A stretch of DNA of 64,000 nt. Source: Stutzerimonas stutzeri (GTDB lineage: Bacteria; Pseudomonadota; Gammaproteobacteria; Pseudomonadales; Pseudomonadaceae). The DNA lies in NCBI RefSeq assembly GCF_000590475.1, contig NZ_CP007441.1, forward strand, positions 34,283 through 98,282, written 5' to 3'. A program made the translations under genes and the position numbers. The notes beneath the pieces were generated by a model that was not told the DNA's origin, did no database searches, and saw nothing but the letters and a program-made list of their open reading frames with translations. Shown in pieces: positions 43,874 through 53,111 of this stretch; the first letter of the stretch is position 1; every line of letters starts with the position of its first letter.

Positions 43874-44944
43874 TTAGCTGGCCAGCGCGGTGTTGGCGGC
43901 GGCGTTCGCCTCCTGCTTGACCGTGACCTTGTCTGCGGCATAACCCTGCGGGTTGCGGCTCTGCCAGCGCCAGGCGTCGGTGAGCATCGTCAGCAGGTCC
44001 TTTTCCGCCTGCCAGCCGAGCTCCTCGCGGGCCTTGGTCGGGTCCGACCAGCATTGGGCAATATCGCCCGGACGGCGCGCCCTGAACATATGCGGTAGCG
44101 GTCGGCCGATGACTTCCTCGAACGCCGTGATCATCTGCCGTACCGAGTAGCCACGGCCGGTGCCGAGATTCCAGACGCAAACGCCGTGAACCCGATTCAG
44201 CTGGTCCAGCGCCTTCAAGTGGCCCTTGGCCAGGTCGACCACATGGATATAGTCGCGCACGCCGGTGCCGTCCGGGGTCGGATAGTCGGCGCCGTAGACG
44301 TTCAGCTGCTTTCGGCGACCGACCGCCACCTGCAGCATGTAGGGCAGCAGATTGTTGGGGATGCCATTGGGGTCTTCGCCGATCAGCCCGGACTCATGTG
44401 CGCCGATCGGGTTGAAGTAGCGCAGCAGGGCGATCGACCAGCGCGGATCAGATTCGGCCAGCCCTTTGAGTACATTTTCGGCCATCAGCTTGGACTGGCC
44501 GTAGGGATTGGTCGGTAAGCCGGTCGGGCAGTTCTCGGTAATCGGCATCCGCGGGGAATCGCCATAGACCGTCGCCGATGAGCTGAATACCAGCTTGAAA
44601 ATGCCGGCTTCGGCCATCGCCTGGCATAGCGCGATGCTGCCGCTGACATTGGTCTCGTAGTAGCGCAGCGGTTCGCGCACGCTCTCGCCGACGGCCTTGA
44701 GCCCTGCGAAATGCAACACGGCGCTCACAGGATAGGAAGCGAACAGGGCATTGAGCAGCGAGCGATTGCGCACGTCGCCCTTGATGAACTGGGCCGGGCG
44801 GCCGGCGAGGGCTTCGACCCGTTCCAGCGCAACCTTGGAACTGTTGCAAAGGTTGTCCAATACCAGCACTTCGTGGCCCGCCAAGAGCAGCTCCAGCACG
44901 GCGTGCGACCCGATGTAACCCGCTCCACCTGTTACGAGAATCAT
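43874..44944 (-). CDS. galE: UDP-glucose 4-epimerase
   Basis: A 356-residue enzyme interconverting UDP-glucose and UDP-galactose. NAD-binding VTGGAGYIGSHAVLELL at the start, catalytic Ser-x24-Tyr-x3-Lys with SSSATVYGD and NPYGQSKLMAE, and PIGAHESGLIGEDPNG in the substrate domain. The frame is open further upstream, but the family starts at MILVTGG, with GAGGTAG before the ATG. Divergent from the Glf operon, whose mutase uses the UDP-galactose this enzyme makes. Confidence 0.95.
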   Translation of the reverse strand: MILVTGGAGYIGSHAVLELLLAGHEVLVLDNLCNSSKVALERVEALAGRPAQFIKGDVRNRSLLNALFASYPVSAVLHFAGLKAVGESVREPLRYYETNVSGSIALCQAMAEAGIFKLVFSSSATVYGDSPRMPITENCPTGLPTNPYGQSKLMAENVLKGLAESDPRWSIALLRYFNPIGAHESGLIGEDPNGIPNNLLPYMLQVAVGRRKQLNVYGADYPTPDGTGVRDYIHVVDLAKGHLKALDQLNRVHGVCVWNLGTGRGYSVRQMITAFEEVIGRPLPHMFRARRPGDIAQCWSDPTKAREELGWQAEKDLLTMLTDAWRWQSRNPQGYAADKVTVKQEANAAANTALAS

Positions 44945-45360
44945 GTGTCTACCTCGCATACCGAAATTATTCGACGCGCACGGGGGATGCGCGGCTGGCC
45001 GTATGAGCGCGGCCGCTGCATGCATCTCCAAGGTTGGGTACGGCAAAAACGGGAGGCGCTTCTTCACTGCCGAAGCACGCAACGCCGATACCGGCAAATC
45101 AGGCGTCCTGTGATAGGGACGGGAGGAAGGGCGGCCAAGTTCCAACGCGGCGACGGTCAGCCGATGACCGACCTCCCAGCGACGGCATGGGGAACCTTGA
45201 CTTGCCCTGTGTCGTCCATAGCCGGCGGGTTGCGCTTGGTGACGCCTGAGGGTTCGTGCGCTAGCGAATCCGACTTTTCTTCCGCCTGTGCAGGCTGCGC
45301 AGGCTCATGCGATGCGGCAGAACGGACTCTGGAGGACTTCGCAATCAGCAAGAGGTAGCC
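44945..45360. other. divergent intergenic region between galE and the glycan operon
   Basis: About 415 bases that should hold promoters for both galE and the glycosyltransferase operon. Open frames on both strands here show no recognisable product. No clear promoter boxes or terminators were identified. Confidence 0.5.
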
Positions 45361-46545
45361 ATGAGCTGGGCCGGCCCTTACCAATACGAGATTGGAAAAT
45401 CCCCCAACAAGCAGGAGACGTCGCCCGAAGTCGTTTTCGATGAGCTGGCGCCTACGCTGCTGTGTCTGTCGCATCTGCGCTGGAGCTTCGTCTACCAGCG
45501 CCCCCAGCACCTGATGTCCCGGTTCGCACGGGATTACAACGTGCTGTTCTTCGAGGAACCGATCCCCACCGAGGATGCCCAGCCGTGGCTGGAGGTACGC
45601 CCCGAGGAGAACGGCGTGCAGGTCCTGGTGCCGCGCCTGCCGCAAGGCTGCGAAGGCGAGACGGCGCTGCGCGTGCAACGTGACCTGCTCGACGGCTATC
45701 TGGCCAAGCTCGGCGCCAACGAACTGATGCTCTGGTACTACACGCCGATGGCGCTGGGCTACGCCGGACATTTGAAGCCCAAGCTCACCGTCTACGACTG
45801 CATGGACGAGTTGTCCGCGTTTCGCGGCGCGCCGCCGGAACTGGTGCAGCGCGAACGTGAATTGCTGCAGCGCGCCGACGTGGTCTTCACCGGCGGCTAC
45901 AGCATCTGGGAAGCCAAGCGTGAGCTTCACGACAACGCCTTCGCCTTCCCAAGCAGTGTCGACGTGGCGCACTTCGCCGAAGCCCGGCGGACCCAGGCCG
46001 ATCCCGATGACCAGGCCGAAATCCCGCAGCCGCGCCTGGGCTTCTACGGCGTGATCGACGAGCGTTTCGATATCCAGCTGGTGGCTGAGATCGCCGTGAA
46101 GCGCCCCGAATGGCAGTTCGTACTGGTCGGCCCGGTGGTCAAGATCGACCCGGCCGACCTGCCGCAGCGTGACAACATCCACTACCTGGGCGGCAAGACG
46201 TACGATGAGTTGCCCCAATACTTGTCTGGCTGGGACGTGGCGATCATGCCCTTCGCGATGAATGAGTCGACCCGGTTCATCAGCCCCACCAAGACCCCGG
46301 AATATCTCGCCGGTGGATGCCCAGTGGTGTCCACGCCGATCAAGGACGTGGTGCGCACCTATGGGGATACCGAGATCGTCTACATCGCCGACACGCCGGA
46401 GGCGTTCATCGCCTCGGTCGAGAAGGCCCTGGCCGACGGTGAGGACCGCGACCGCCTGCTGAAAACCGCTGACGAGATTCTGGGAGACATGTCCTGGGAC
46501 CACACCTGGGCGTTGATGAAGGAGAAGATGCAATGCGCGATCTGA
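45361..46545 (+). CDS. glycosyltransferase family 1/4-like
   Basis: A 394-residue GT-B type glycosyltransferase. LRWSFVYQRPQHLMSRFARD near residue 40 is typical of this group, followed by LTVYDCMDELSAFRGAP, RLGFYGVIDERFD at the start of the C-terminal domain, and the donor-binding KTPEYLAGGCPVVSTPIKDV. Its stop overlaps glf by 13 bases. By context it may transfer galactofuranose or a neighbouring sugar, but donor and acceptor are unknown. Confidence 0.88.
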   Translation: MSWAGPYQYEIGKSPNKQETSPEVVFDELAPTLLCLSHLRWSFVYQRPQHLMSRFARDYNVLFFEEPIPTEDAQPWLEVRPEENGVQVLVPRLPQGCEGETALRVQRDLLDGYLAKLGANELMLWYYTPMALGYAGHLKPKLTVYDCMDELSAFRGAPPELVQRERELLQRADVVFTGGYSIWEAKRELHDNAFAFPSSVDVAHFAEARRTQADPDDQAEIPQPRLGFYGVIDERFDIQLVAEIAVKRPEWQFVLVGPVVKIDPADLPQRDNIHYLGGKTYDELPQYLSGWDVAIMPFAMNESTRFISPTKTPEYLAGGCPVVSTPIKDVVRTYGDTEIVYIADTPEAFIASVEKALADGEDRDRLLKTADEILGDMSWDHTWALMKEKMQCAI

Positions 46546-47774
46546 GCCTGCGAGACAGCAATCCCGAGCACGCAGGCGGCGGCGCCAGCGAACGCGCCTC
46601 CAGCGGCCGGCGGGGATTCGACTACCTGATCGTTGGTGCCGGTTTCGCCGGCAGCGTGTTAGCCGAGCGCCTGGCGGCCGGGTTGAACAAGCGCGTGTTG
46701 GTGGTCGACCGCCGCCCGCACATCGGCGGCAATGCCTATGACCATTACGACGAAGCCGGCGTGCTGATCCACCGCTACGGCCCGCACATCTTCCACACCA
46801 ATGCCCAGCGCATCGTCGATTACCTTTCGCGATTCACCGAGTGGCGCCCCTACGAGCACCGCGTACTGGCGCAGGTAGACGGGCAGGAAGTACCGATCCC
46901 GATCAACATGACCACGCTGAACAAGCTCTACGGCCTCGAAATGACCACCGAGCAGGAAGCAGCCGATTTCCTCGCCAGCCGCGCCGAGCCGGTGGCGGAC
47001 ATTCAGACCAGCGAAGACGTGGTGATCAACGGCATAGGTCGCGAGCTGTATCAGAAGTTTTTCCGCGGCTATACCCGCAAGCAGTGGGGCCTGGACCCGT
47101 CGCAGCTGGACAAGTCGGTGACCTCGCGCATTCCCACACGCACCAACACCGACGACCGCTACTTCACCGACACTTTCCAGCAGATGCCCAAGTACGGCTA
47201 CACCAAAATGTTCGAGAAGATGCTCGCGCACCCGAACATCAAGGTGATGATCAACACCGACTACCGCGAGATCCGAGACGAGGTGCAGTTCGATCACCTG
47301 ATTTTCTGCGGGCCGGTCGACGAATATTTCGATTACCGCTTCGGCAAGCTGCCTTATCGCTCGCTGAAGTTCGAGCACAAGCAACTGGATCAGGAGCAAT
47401 TCCAGGCGGTCGGCACGGTCAACTATCCGAGCGAGGACGTGCCCTACACGCGCATCAGCGAGTACAAGCACCTCACCGGGCAAGTGCACCCGAAGACCAG
47501 CATCACCTACGAATACCCCTCGGCCGAAGGCGACCCCTACTACCCGATCCCTCGGCCGGAGAACGCCGAGTTGTACAAGCGCTACCAGAAACTCGCGGAC
47601 GAGACGCCGGGCGTCACCTTCGTCGGCCGGCTCGGTACTTACAAGTACTACAACATGGACCAGGTGGTCGGTCAGGCGCTGGCCGTGTACAAGCGCATCG
47701 AGGAGGCCGAGCACGGACCAGCGGCTGGCGAGAGCGCCGAGCACAGTCATTCCCTGGCCGAACAGGCTCCCTGA
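46533..47774 (+). CDS. glf: UDP-galactopyranose mutase
   Basis: Glf converts UDP-galactopyranose to UDP-galactofuranose using reduced FAD. The 413-residue protein has a 27-residue N-terminal extension, then the FAD motif LIVGAGFAGSVLAERLA, GNAYDHYDEAGVLIHRYGPH, FHTNAQRIVDYLSRF and the GYTRKQWGLDPSQLDKSV segment. The C-terminal R and Y residues of the active site lie in RLGTYKYYNMDQVV. Middle of an operon with overlapping genes. Confidence 0.95.
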   Translation: MRDLSLRDSNPEHAGGGASERASSGRRGFDYLIVGAGFAGSVLAERLAAGLNKRVLVVDRRPHIGGNAYDHYDEAGVLIHRYGPHIFHTNAQRIVDYLSRFTEWRPYEHRVLAQVDGQEVPIPINMTTLNKLYGLEMTTEQEAADFLASRAEPVADIQTSEDVVINGIGRELYQKFFRGYTRKQWGLDPSQLDKSVTSRIPTRTNTDDRYFTDTFQQMPKYGYTKMFEKMLAHPNIKVMINTDYREIRDEVQFDHLIFCGPVDEYFDYRFGKLPYRSLKFEHKQLDQEQFQAVGTVNYPSEDVPYTRISEYKHLTGQVHPKTSITYEYPSAEGDPYYPIPRPENAELYKRYQKLADETPGVTFVGRLGTYKYYNMDQVVGQALAVYKRIEEAEHGPAAGESAEHSHSLAEQAP

Positions 47775-47790
47775 AAAAACGAGGCACGCG

Positions 47791-48948
47791 ATGCATCAGC
47801 CAACGCTGTTCCAAAGCTTTTTTCTGGGCGGCTTCGAATGCTCGAACCATCGTCGCAGCGATGGCCGGCGGCTTGATCTGCTCGCTGCTACCGGACATGA
47901 TCGCTGGGCCGCGCATGATTACGCCGTGCTCCACCGTCATGGCCTGCACAGCGTGCGCGACGGCCTGCGCTGGCACCTGATCGAGCGCACGCCGGAGCAG
48001 TACGACTGGTCGAGCTTTCTGCCAATGCTGCAAGCGTCGCACCGGCAGGGGACCCAGGTGATCTGGGATTTGTGCCACTACGGCTGGCCGGATGACCTCG
48101 ACATCTGGCGACCGCAATTCGTCGACCGGTTTGCCCGCTATGCCGGGGCAGTTGCCCAGCTGGTCAAGGACGAAACCGGCACTGTGCCGTTCTACGCACC
48201 GTTGAACGAGATCTCGTTTTGGGCCTGGGCTGGCGGAGACGTCGCCTATTTCAATCCTATGGCCAGAGGGCGCGGTTTCGAGCTCAAGCATCAGCTGGTG
48301 CGGGCGACCATCGCCGCCATGGAAGCGATCCGTGCCGTCGACCCACGGGCGCGCTTCGTCCAGGTCGACCCGGCCATCCATGTGGTATCGCCCAACGACA
48401 GGCCAGGACCGCAGCGCGACGCCGAACGCCTCCGGCAGTCACAGTTCGAGGCCTGGGATATGCTCTGCGGCGAGGCCTGGCCTGGCCTCGGCGGTGCGCC
48501 GGAATACCTCGACGTGCTGGGTGTCAATTACTACTCCGATAACCAGTGGTACCACGGCGATGGCCGCACCATCGAGCGCGACAACCCGGACTATCGTCCT
48601 TTCAAGGGCATCCTCAGCGAGATCTGGCAGCGCTACAAACGCCCCTTGGTGATTGCCGAAACCGGTGCCGAGGGTGACGTGCGCGGCGACTGGCTGCGTT
48701 ATGTCAGCGAGCAGGCGGGACTGGCCATGCAGCGCGGCGTGCCGGTGGAAGGGATCTGCCTGTATCCGGTGCTGGACTATCCGGGTTGGACCGACGATCG
48801 CCACTGCCCGGTCGGGCTGCTGGGCTTTCCAGATGAAAACGGCAATCGCCGCATCCATGACGGGCTGGCCGACGAGCTGCGGCTGCAACAACACCGTTTC
48901 AGCCAGCAAAGCCCAGCGCCGCAATACACCGAAGAAGCCGTCACATGA
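47791..48948 (+). CDS. GH1-like (beta-glucosidase fold) glycoside hydrolase
   Basis: A 385-residue TIM-barrel hydrolase of clan A. The acid/base E140 is in PLNEISFWAW and the nucleophile E290 in VIAETGAEGD, at the right spacing for the clan. It lacks the first GH1 motif and is shorter than classic GH1 enzymes. No signal peptide, so it acts in the cytoplasm, perhaps trimming a glycan or glycoside precursor before export by the next gene. Overlaps the ABC gene by four bases. Confidence 0.8.
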   Translation: MHQPTLFQSFFLGGFECSNHRRSDGRRLDLLAATGHDRWAAHDYAVLHRHGLHSVRDGLRWHLIERTPEQYDWSSFLPMLQASHRQGTQVIWDLCHYGWPDDLDIWRPQFVDRFARYAGAVAQLVKDETGTVPFYAPLNEISFWAWAGGDVAYFNPMARGRGFELKHQLVRATIAAMEAIRAVDPRARFVQVDPAIHVVSPNDRPGPQRDAERLRQSQFEAWDMLCGEAWPGLGGAPEYLDVLGVNYYSDNQWYHGDGRTIERDNPDYRPFKGILSEIWQRYKRPLVIAETGAEGDVRGDWLRYVSEQAGLAMQRGVPVEGICLYPVLDYPGWTDDRHCPVGLLGFPDENGNRRIHDGLADELRLQQHRFSQQSPAPQYTEEAVT

Positions 48949-50750
48949 ACGCGCCGGCCGGGGTTCCAAAGGCGAAACCGAAGCCGGCTCCGCTACCGAG
49001 CCGGCCAGTGGTCTTTCTCTGGCGTTACATCTGTGCAAGACCCTGGCATTTCGGCGGCCTGCTTGCGTTGATCGTGGGTGCGGCCAGTTGCGCTGTGGCC
49101 GTGCAGTACGGCATGAAGCTGCTGGTGGATTCCATGGCCCAGGGCAGTTCGGACCGCAGCACCGCCAACGTCTGGTTCCCGCTGGGGTTGTTCATCGGCC
49201 TGATCGTCATCGAAAACGTCTTCTGGCGTCTCGGCGGTTGGCTCGGCTGCCGCACCGTGGTGGCCAGCGTAGTGGACCTGCGCGTCGATCTGTTCAAACA
49301 CCTGACCGGCCATCCGATGCGCTACTTCAGCGAGCATTTCGCCGGCTCGCTGGGTAATCGCATTTCCGCGGTGGGCCAGGCGGCCGGCGCCATTTACGGC
49401 GGGCTGGCGTGGAAGATCGTGCCGCCCATCGTCGATTTTCTCGGTGCCGTGGTGGTGCTGCTCACGGTGGATGTGCGCATGGCCGTGGCGCTGATCCTGT
49501 TCGTCGCCATCGTCGCCGCGTTGATCACCGGCTTCGGCATTCGTGGCCGCGCCAAGCATCAGCGCTTCGCCGCCCAGTCGGCTCGGGTCGGCGGCGAGCT
49601 GGTGGATGCGGTCTCCAACGTATGGACCATCAAGGCCTTCTCAGCCCGCGACCGCGAGGCCGAGCGGCTCGCACAGGAGATCGGTTACGAAGCACGCGCC
49701 CAACGCCGCAGCTGGATGTACCTGGAAAAGGCGCGGGTGATGCATGACATCTGCCTGTCGGTGATGGCCGGCGGCATGCTGATCTGGGCGATCAATTTAT
49801 GGATCGGGGGCTCGGTGACCGCTGGCGACGTGGTGCTGGTCAGTGCGCTGACGTTCCGCATCCTGCATGGCTCGCGTGACCTGGCTCTGGCGCTGGTGGA
49901 CACCACGCAGCAGGTCGGCGCCATCGACGACACCCTGCGCATCATCGTCCAGCCGCATGGTCTCACCGACAGCGACGCGCAGTTGCTGCTCGCCGAGGGC
50001 GATATCACCTTCAACGACGTCAGCTTCAGCTATCCCGGCCGCGGTACGGTGTTTCAGCAGCTCAACCTGCATATTCCGGCCGGGCAGAAGGTCGGCGTGG
50101 TGGGCTCGTCCGGCGCCGGCAAGTCGACCCTGATCAACCTGATCCAACGCCTGGACGACGTGCAGGAAGGGCGCATCCTGATCGACGGGCAGGACATCCG
50201 CAGCGTCAGCCAGGACAGCCTGCGCGAACGCATCGCAGTGGTGCCGCAGGAAACCGCGCTGTTCAATCGCAGCATTCGCGAGAACATTCGCTACGGTCGC
50301 CCCTCTGCGACCGACGCAGAGGTGATCGAGGCCGCGCGCAGCGCCTTTTGCGATGGTTTCATCCGTGACTTGCCGCAGGGTTACGACACCCTGGTGGGCG
50401 AGCGTGGGGTGATGCTCTCCGGCGGCCAGCGTCAGCGTCTAGGCATCGCTCGGGCGTTCCTGAAGAACGCGCCGATCCTGATCCTCGATGAGGCCACGTC
50501 GGCGCTCGATACCCAGTCCGAAGCCGAAATCCAGGTCGCACTCAATGATCTGGTGCACAACCGCACCGTGGTGGCGGTGGCGCATCGGCTGTCGACCCTG
50601 TCGAGCTTCGACCGGATCATCGTGCTGCGCGACGGGCGCATCGTCGAGGATGGCCCACCGCACGAGTTGCGCCGCCGTGGCGGCGAGTTCGACGCGCTGT
50701 GGCGAATGCAGGCCGAAGGGTTCAAGCAACAACCCGATCCGGCGGTATGA
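48945..50750 (+). CDS. ABC exporter, fused permease-ATPase
   Basis: A 601-residue half-transporter with six membrane helices (about residues 25-320) and an ATPase: Walker A GSSGAGKST, Q loop VPQETALFNRS, signature LSGGQRQRLGIARAFL, Walker B ILILDEATSALD and AHRLSTLS. Position behind glycosyltransferase, mutase and hydrolase genes suggests export of a lipid-linked or soluble glycan. Overlaps both neighbours by four bases. A paralogue-like ABC gene is at 26691. Confidence 0.9.
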   Translation: MNAPAGVPKAKPKPAPLPSRPVVFLWRYICARPWHFGGLLALIVGAASCAVAVQYGMKLLVDSMAQGSSDRSTANVWFPLGLFIGLIVIENVFWRLGGWLGCRTVVASVVDLRVDLFKHLTGHPMRYFSEHFAGSLGNRISAVGQAAGAIYGGLAWKIVPPIVDFLGAVVVLLTVDVRMAVALILFVAIVAALITGFGIRGRAKHQRFAAQSARVGGELVDAVSNVWTIKAFSARDREAERLAQEIGYEARAQRRSWMYLEKARVMHDICLSVMAGGMLIWAINLWIGGSVTAGDVVLVSALTFRILHGSRDLALALVDTTQQVGAIDDTLRIIVQPHGLTDSDAQLLLAEGDITFNDVSFSYPGRGTVFQQLNLHIPAGQKVGVVGSSGAGKSTLINLIQRLDDVQEGRILIDGQDIRSVSQDSLRERIAVVPQETALFNRSIRENIRYGRPSATDAEVIEAARSAFCDGFIRDLPQGYDTLVGERGVMLSGGQRQRLGIARAFLKNAPILILDEATSALDTQSEAEIQVALNDLVHNRTVVAVAHRLSTLSSFDRIIVLRDGRIVEDGPPHELRRRGGEFDALWRMQAEGFKQQPDPAV

Positions 50751-50962
50751 AGCGCGTCGCCGTCACCTCCCGCAGCCTTCGGGAGTTGGGATACGACCCT
50801 GACGAGCAGGCGCTGGAAGTGTTGTTTCACAACGGTTCGCTGTACCGCTACGAGAAGGTGCCCGCAGACGTGGTACAGGCGCTGCTCGAGGCCGATTCTC
50901 TGGGGCGGTATTTCAATCAGATATTCAAACCCCACCATTACCGCTATCGGCGCCTGGAATAG
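50747..50962 (+). CDS. KTSC domain protein
   Basis: A 71-residue protein with the KTSC-type pattern: VTSRSLRELGYDPDEQALEV, then LFHNGSLYRYEKVPADVV and ADSLGRYFNQIFKPHHYRY. Family members are small, of unknown function, with a beta-rich fold. ATGA overlap with the ABC gene makes it the last gene of the operon. Confidence 0.85.
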   Translation: MKRVAVTSRSLRELGYDPDEQALEVLFHNGSLYRYEKVPADVVQALLEADSLGRYFNQIFKPHHYRYRRLE

Positions 50963-50984
50963 TCTGGTTGGCGGACCACGTAGC

Positions 50985-51060
50985 CATGTAGTGCGGGCTT
51001 CAGCCCACCAAAGGGATTGATCTTGCCGGTGCGCTGAAGCCCACCCTACGGCTAACGAGA
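50985..51060. repeat. dispersed repeat fragment
   Basis: GTAGTGCGGGCTTCAGCCCACC followed by GCTGAAGCCCACCCTACGG, a short member of the GTAGGGTGG/CCACCCTAC family. The rest of the gap to 51237 shows no gene. Confidence 0.6.
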
Positions 51061-51237
51061 AAGCCCGCCAGGTCATCCATTCCACCCTATCCGGCCGGCT
51101 ATCGGGTGATTTCGCAACACATTCAGCGCCTCGATTGAGTCCGCCTCGCTGAACTTCCGGGCTGCTCCGCGGGCCTCAATTGGACAGGACGCGTCATTAC
51201 CGAGCGGAGGCTCTTCAGACCAGAAGGGGATTTATTC

Positions 51238-51453
51238 ATGTCGGATCATCACACGTACAAGAAGGTTGAAATCGTCGGCTCCTCGCGTAACAGCGTCGAC
51301 GAAGCGATTCAGAACGGCATCGCCGAGGCCAGTAGCAAGCTGCAGAACGTCGAGTGGTTCGAGGTGGGCGAAATCCGTGGCCACGTCGAAGACGGCAAGG
51401 TTGGCCATTTCCAAGTCACCATGAAAGTCGGCTTCCGCCTCGCCGACAGCTGA
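51238..51453 (+). CDS. dodecin family flavin-binding protein
   Basis: A 71-residue protein that forms dodecameric shells storing riboflavin or FMN. HHTYKKVEIVGSSRNSVDEA, the flavin-stacking Trp in NVEWFEVGEIRGHVEDG and HFQVTMKVGFRL are diagnostic. AGAAGGGGA precedes the ATG. Stands alone. Confidence 0.93.
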   Translation: MSDHHTYKKVEIVGSSRNSVDEAIQNGIAEASSKLQNVEWFEVGEIRGHVEDGKVGHFQVTMKVGFRLADS

Positions 51454-51507
51454 TCGTTATCTGGTCGCGGGCGACGCCGTCGGCTGCATGCCTGGGGTTT
51501 GTCTGGC

Positions 51508-52854
51508 TCAAACCCCTCGGCTGCGCTCGTAGCGCCGCAACAGCGGTTGGGTGCTGAGGCCATGAATCAGAATGCTCAGCGCCACCACCGGAATCACCAG
51601 CCGGATGACCTGATCAGCCTCGTCCGGCAGTAGACCATGGGTCACCGCGTAGCTGAGGTAGTACAGGCTGCCGATGCCCCGAATGCCGAACCAGCCGACG
51701 GTGAACAGCTGGGTGCGGTCCAGATACCGCCGTGGCATCAGCAACCATACGCTCAATGGACGAATCAGCACGAACAGCGCCAGCGCCAGGGGTACCGCGC
51801 GCCAATCCCAGTGCACCGACACCAGCACGCCGAGCATGGTCACCAGCAGCACTTCCAGGCTGCGTTCCAGCTGGCCGCCAAAGGTCAGGATGTCGCCCAT
51901 CATCACCCCTGCCGCCACCTTGGGTTCTGCGATGCGCTGGCTCTCCAGCGGCAGCTCACGGGGCGTCATGCCGCCTTCGACCACATGCGGAACCGCATGC
52001 GCGATCAGCTCTTCGGATGGTGTCTCGGATCGCTTGGCCACCGAGACTTCGGCACGCCGCAGGCCAAGCCCGGCGGCGAACACCGCGAGAAAACCCCAGG
52101 CACCGATCAGCTCGGCGCCGACATAGGCGAGCGCGATCAACGCCAGCGCCAGCGAATCGTTCGGTGACATCGATGTATCGGCATTTCTGCTGCGTAAAAA
52201 GATTGCGAGCTTGCCGATCAGTTTGCCCAGCATGTAGCCGAACAGTAGCCCGGCCGGAACGGCCCAGACCAGCCGATGCAGGGCCCATTCGCCGACCCAG
52301 CCCAATGCCAGCGTCTCCTGCTCGATCAGCAGCAGGGCGAACACCACGAAGGGAAAGGCTGTGCCGTCGTTGAAGCCGGCTTCGCCAGACAGGCCATAAC
52401 GCACGTGATCGCTGTCGCGGGAGTTGCTGACCTGCACCAAGCTGGCCAGCACCGGATCGGTGGGGGCCAGGATCGCACCGGTCAGCACCGCCAGCCCCCA
52501 ATTGAGCCCCAACAGGTAATGGCAGAACAGCGCGACACCGGCGATACAGGCGAGCATTACCGGACCGGCCAAGATATAGGTGCTGCGCCACGCCGGATGA
52601 CCCAGCGGCATGCGCAGCTTCAGCCCGCTGACGAACAGCGAGACCAGCACCACGACTTCGGTAAGGTGTTCCATCCAGTCGGCGATTAGCAGGAAATCCA
52701 TTTCCCACAACCCGATCCCGAGCTGCCCGATCAGCAACCCGAAGCCCAGATAGATCAATGAGGTGGTAACCGGCAACCAGCGCAGATAGGCCGATGCCAA
52801 CGCGAGGATCAGCAGCAGGACGCCAAGCACGGCCATCCATTCGAGAAAATTCAT
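51508..52854 (-). CDS. monovalent cation:proton antiporter (CPA1 type)
   Basis: A 448-residue membrane protein with about twelve helices. TGAILAPTDPVLASLVQ and SGEAGFNDGTAFPFVVFALL give the two conserved motifs with the ND ion-binding pair (GFNDG). It probably exchanges Na+ or K+ for H+. The C-terminal region ends shortly after the last helix. Upstream the 250 bases to the LLM gene carry no gene. Confidence 0.9.
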   Translation of the reverse strand: MNFLEWMAVLGVLLLILALASAYLRWLPVTTSLIYLGFGLLIGQLGIGLWEMDFLLIADWMEHLTEVVVLVSLFVSGLKLRMPLGHPAWRSTYILAGPVMLACIAGVALFCHYLLGLNWGLAVLTGAILAPTDPVLASLVQVSNSRDSDHVRYGLSGEAGFNDGTAFPFVVFALLLIEQETLALGWVGEWALHRLVWAVPAGLLFGYMLGKLIGKLAIFLRSRNADTSMSPNDSLALALIALAYVGAELIGAWGFLAVFAAGLGLRRAEVSVAKRSETPSEELIAHAVPHVVEGGMTPRELPLESQRIAEPKVAAGVMMGDILTFGGQLERSLEVLLVTMLGVLVSVHWDWRAVPLALALFVLIRPLSVWLLMPRRYLDRTQLFTVGWFGIRGIGSLYYLSYAVTHGLLPDEADQVIRLVIPVVALSILIHGLSTQPLLRRYERSRGV

Positions 52855-53111
52855 TCAGTGTTCCGCAAACAAGCGTGACGCGCAGAAGTGCGCATGGGCT
52901 GCTGGTTCGATCGGCACGACTCGATGGGGTTCAGCGGCATTCGTCGCGGCCCCAGCATGGGTGTCTACCTTTCGTGGAAGGCTCCCCCCGCGGAGCGAAG
53001 CCTTTGGGGCTTGGCAGAGTGCGGCCTGCATTTGCCGCGCGGTGCGCCTGCTACTGAAACGGTTCAGTGCAGGGCTCCGGCTCGGTGTTTTTGCGCGTCC
53101 CTTCGCTGGCC

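Noticed and set aside
45034..45249. Small frames between galE and the glycosyltransferase gene
   Set aside because: Overlapping frames on both strands with no start signals; typical GC-rich noise.
46659..47750. 363-codon minus-strand frame
   Set aside because: Antisense to glf with no recognisable motif.
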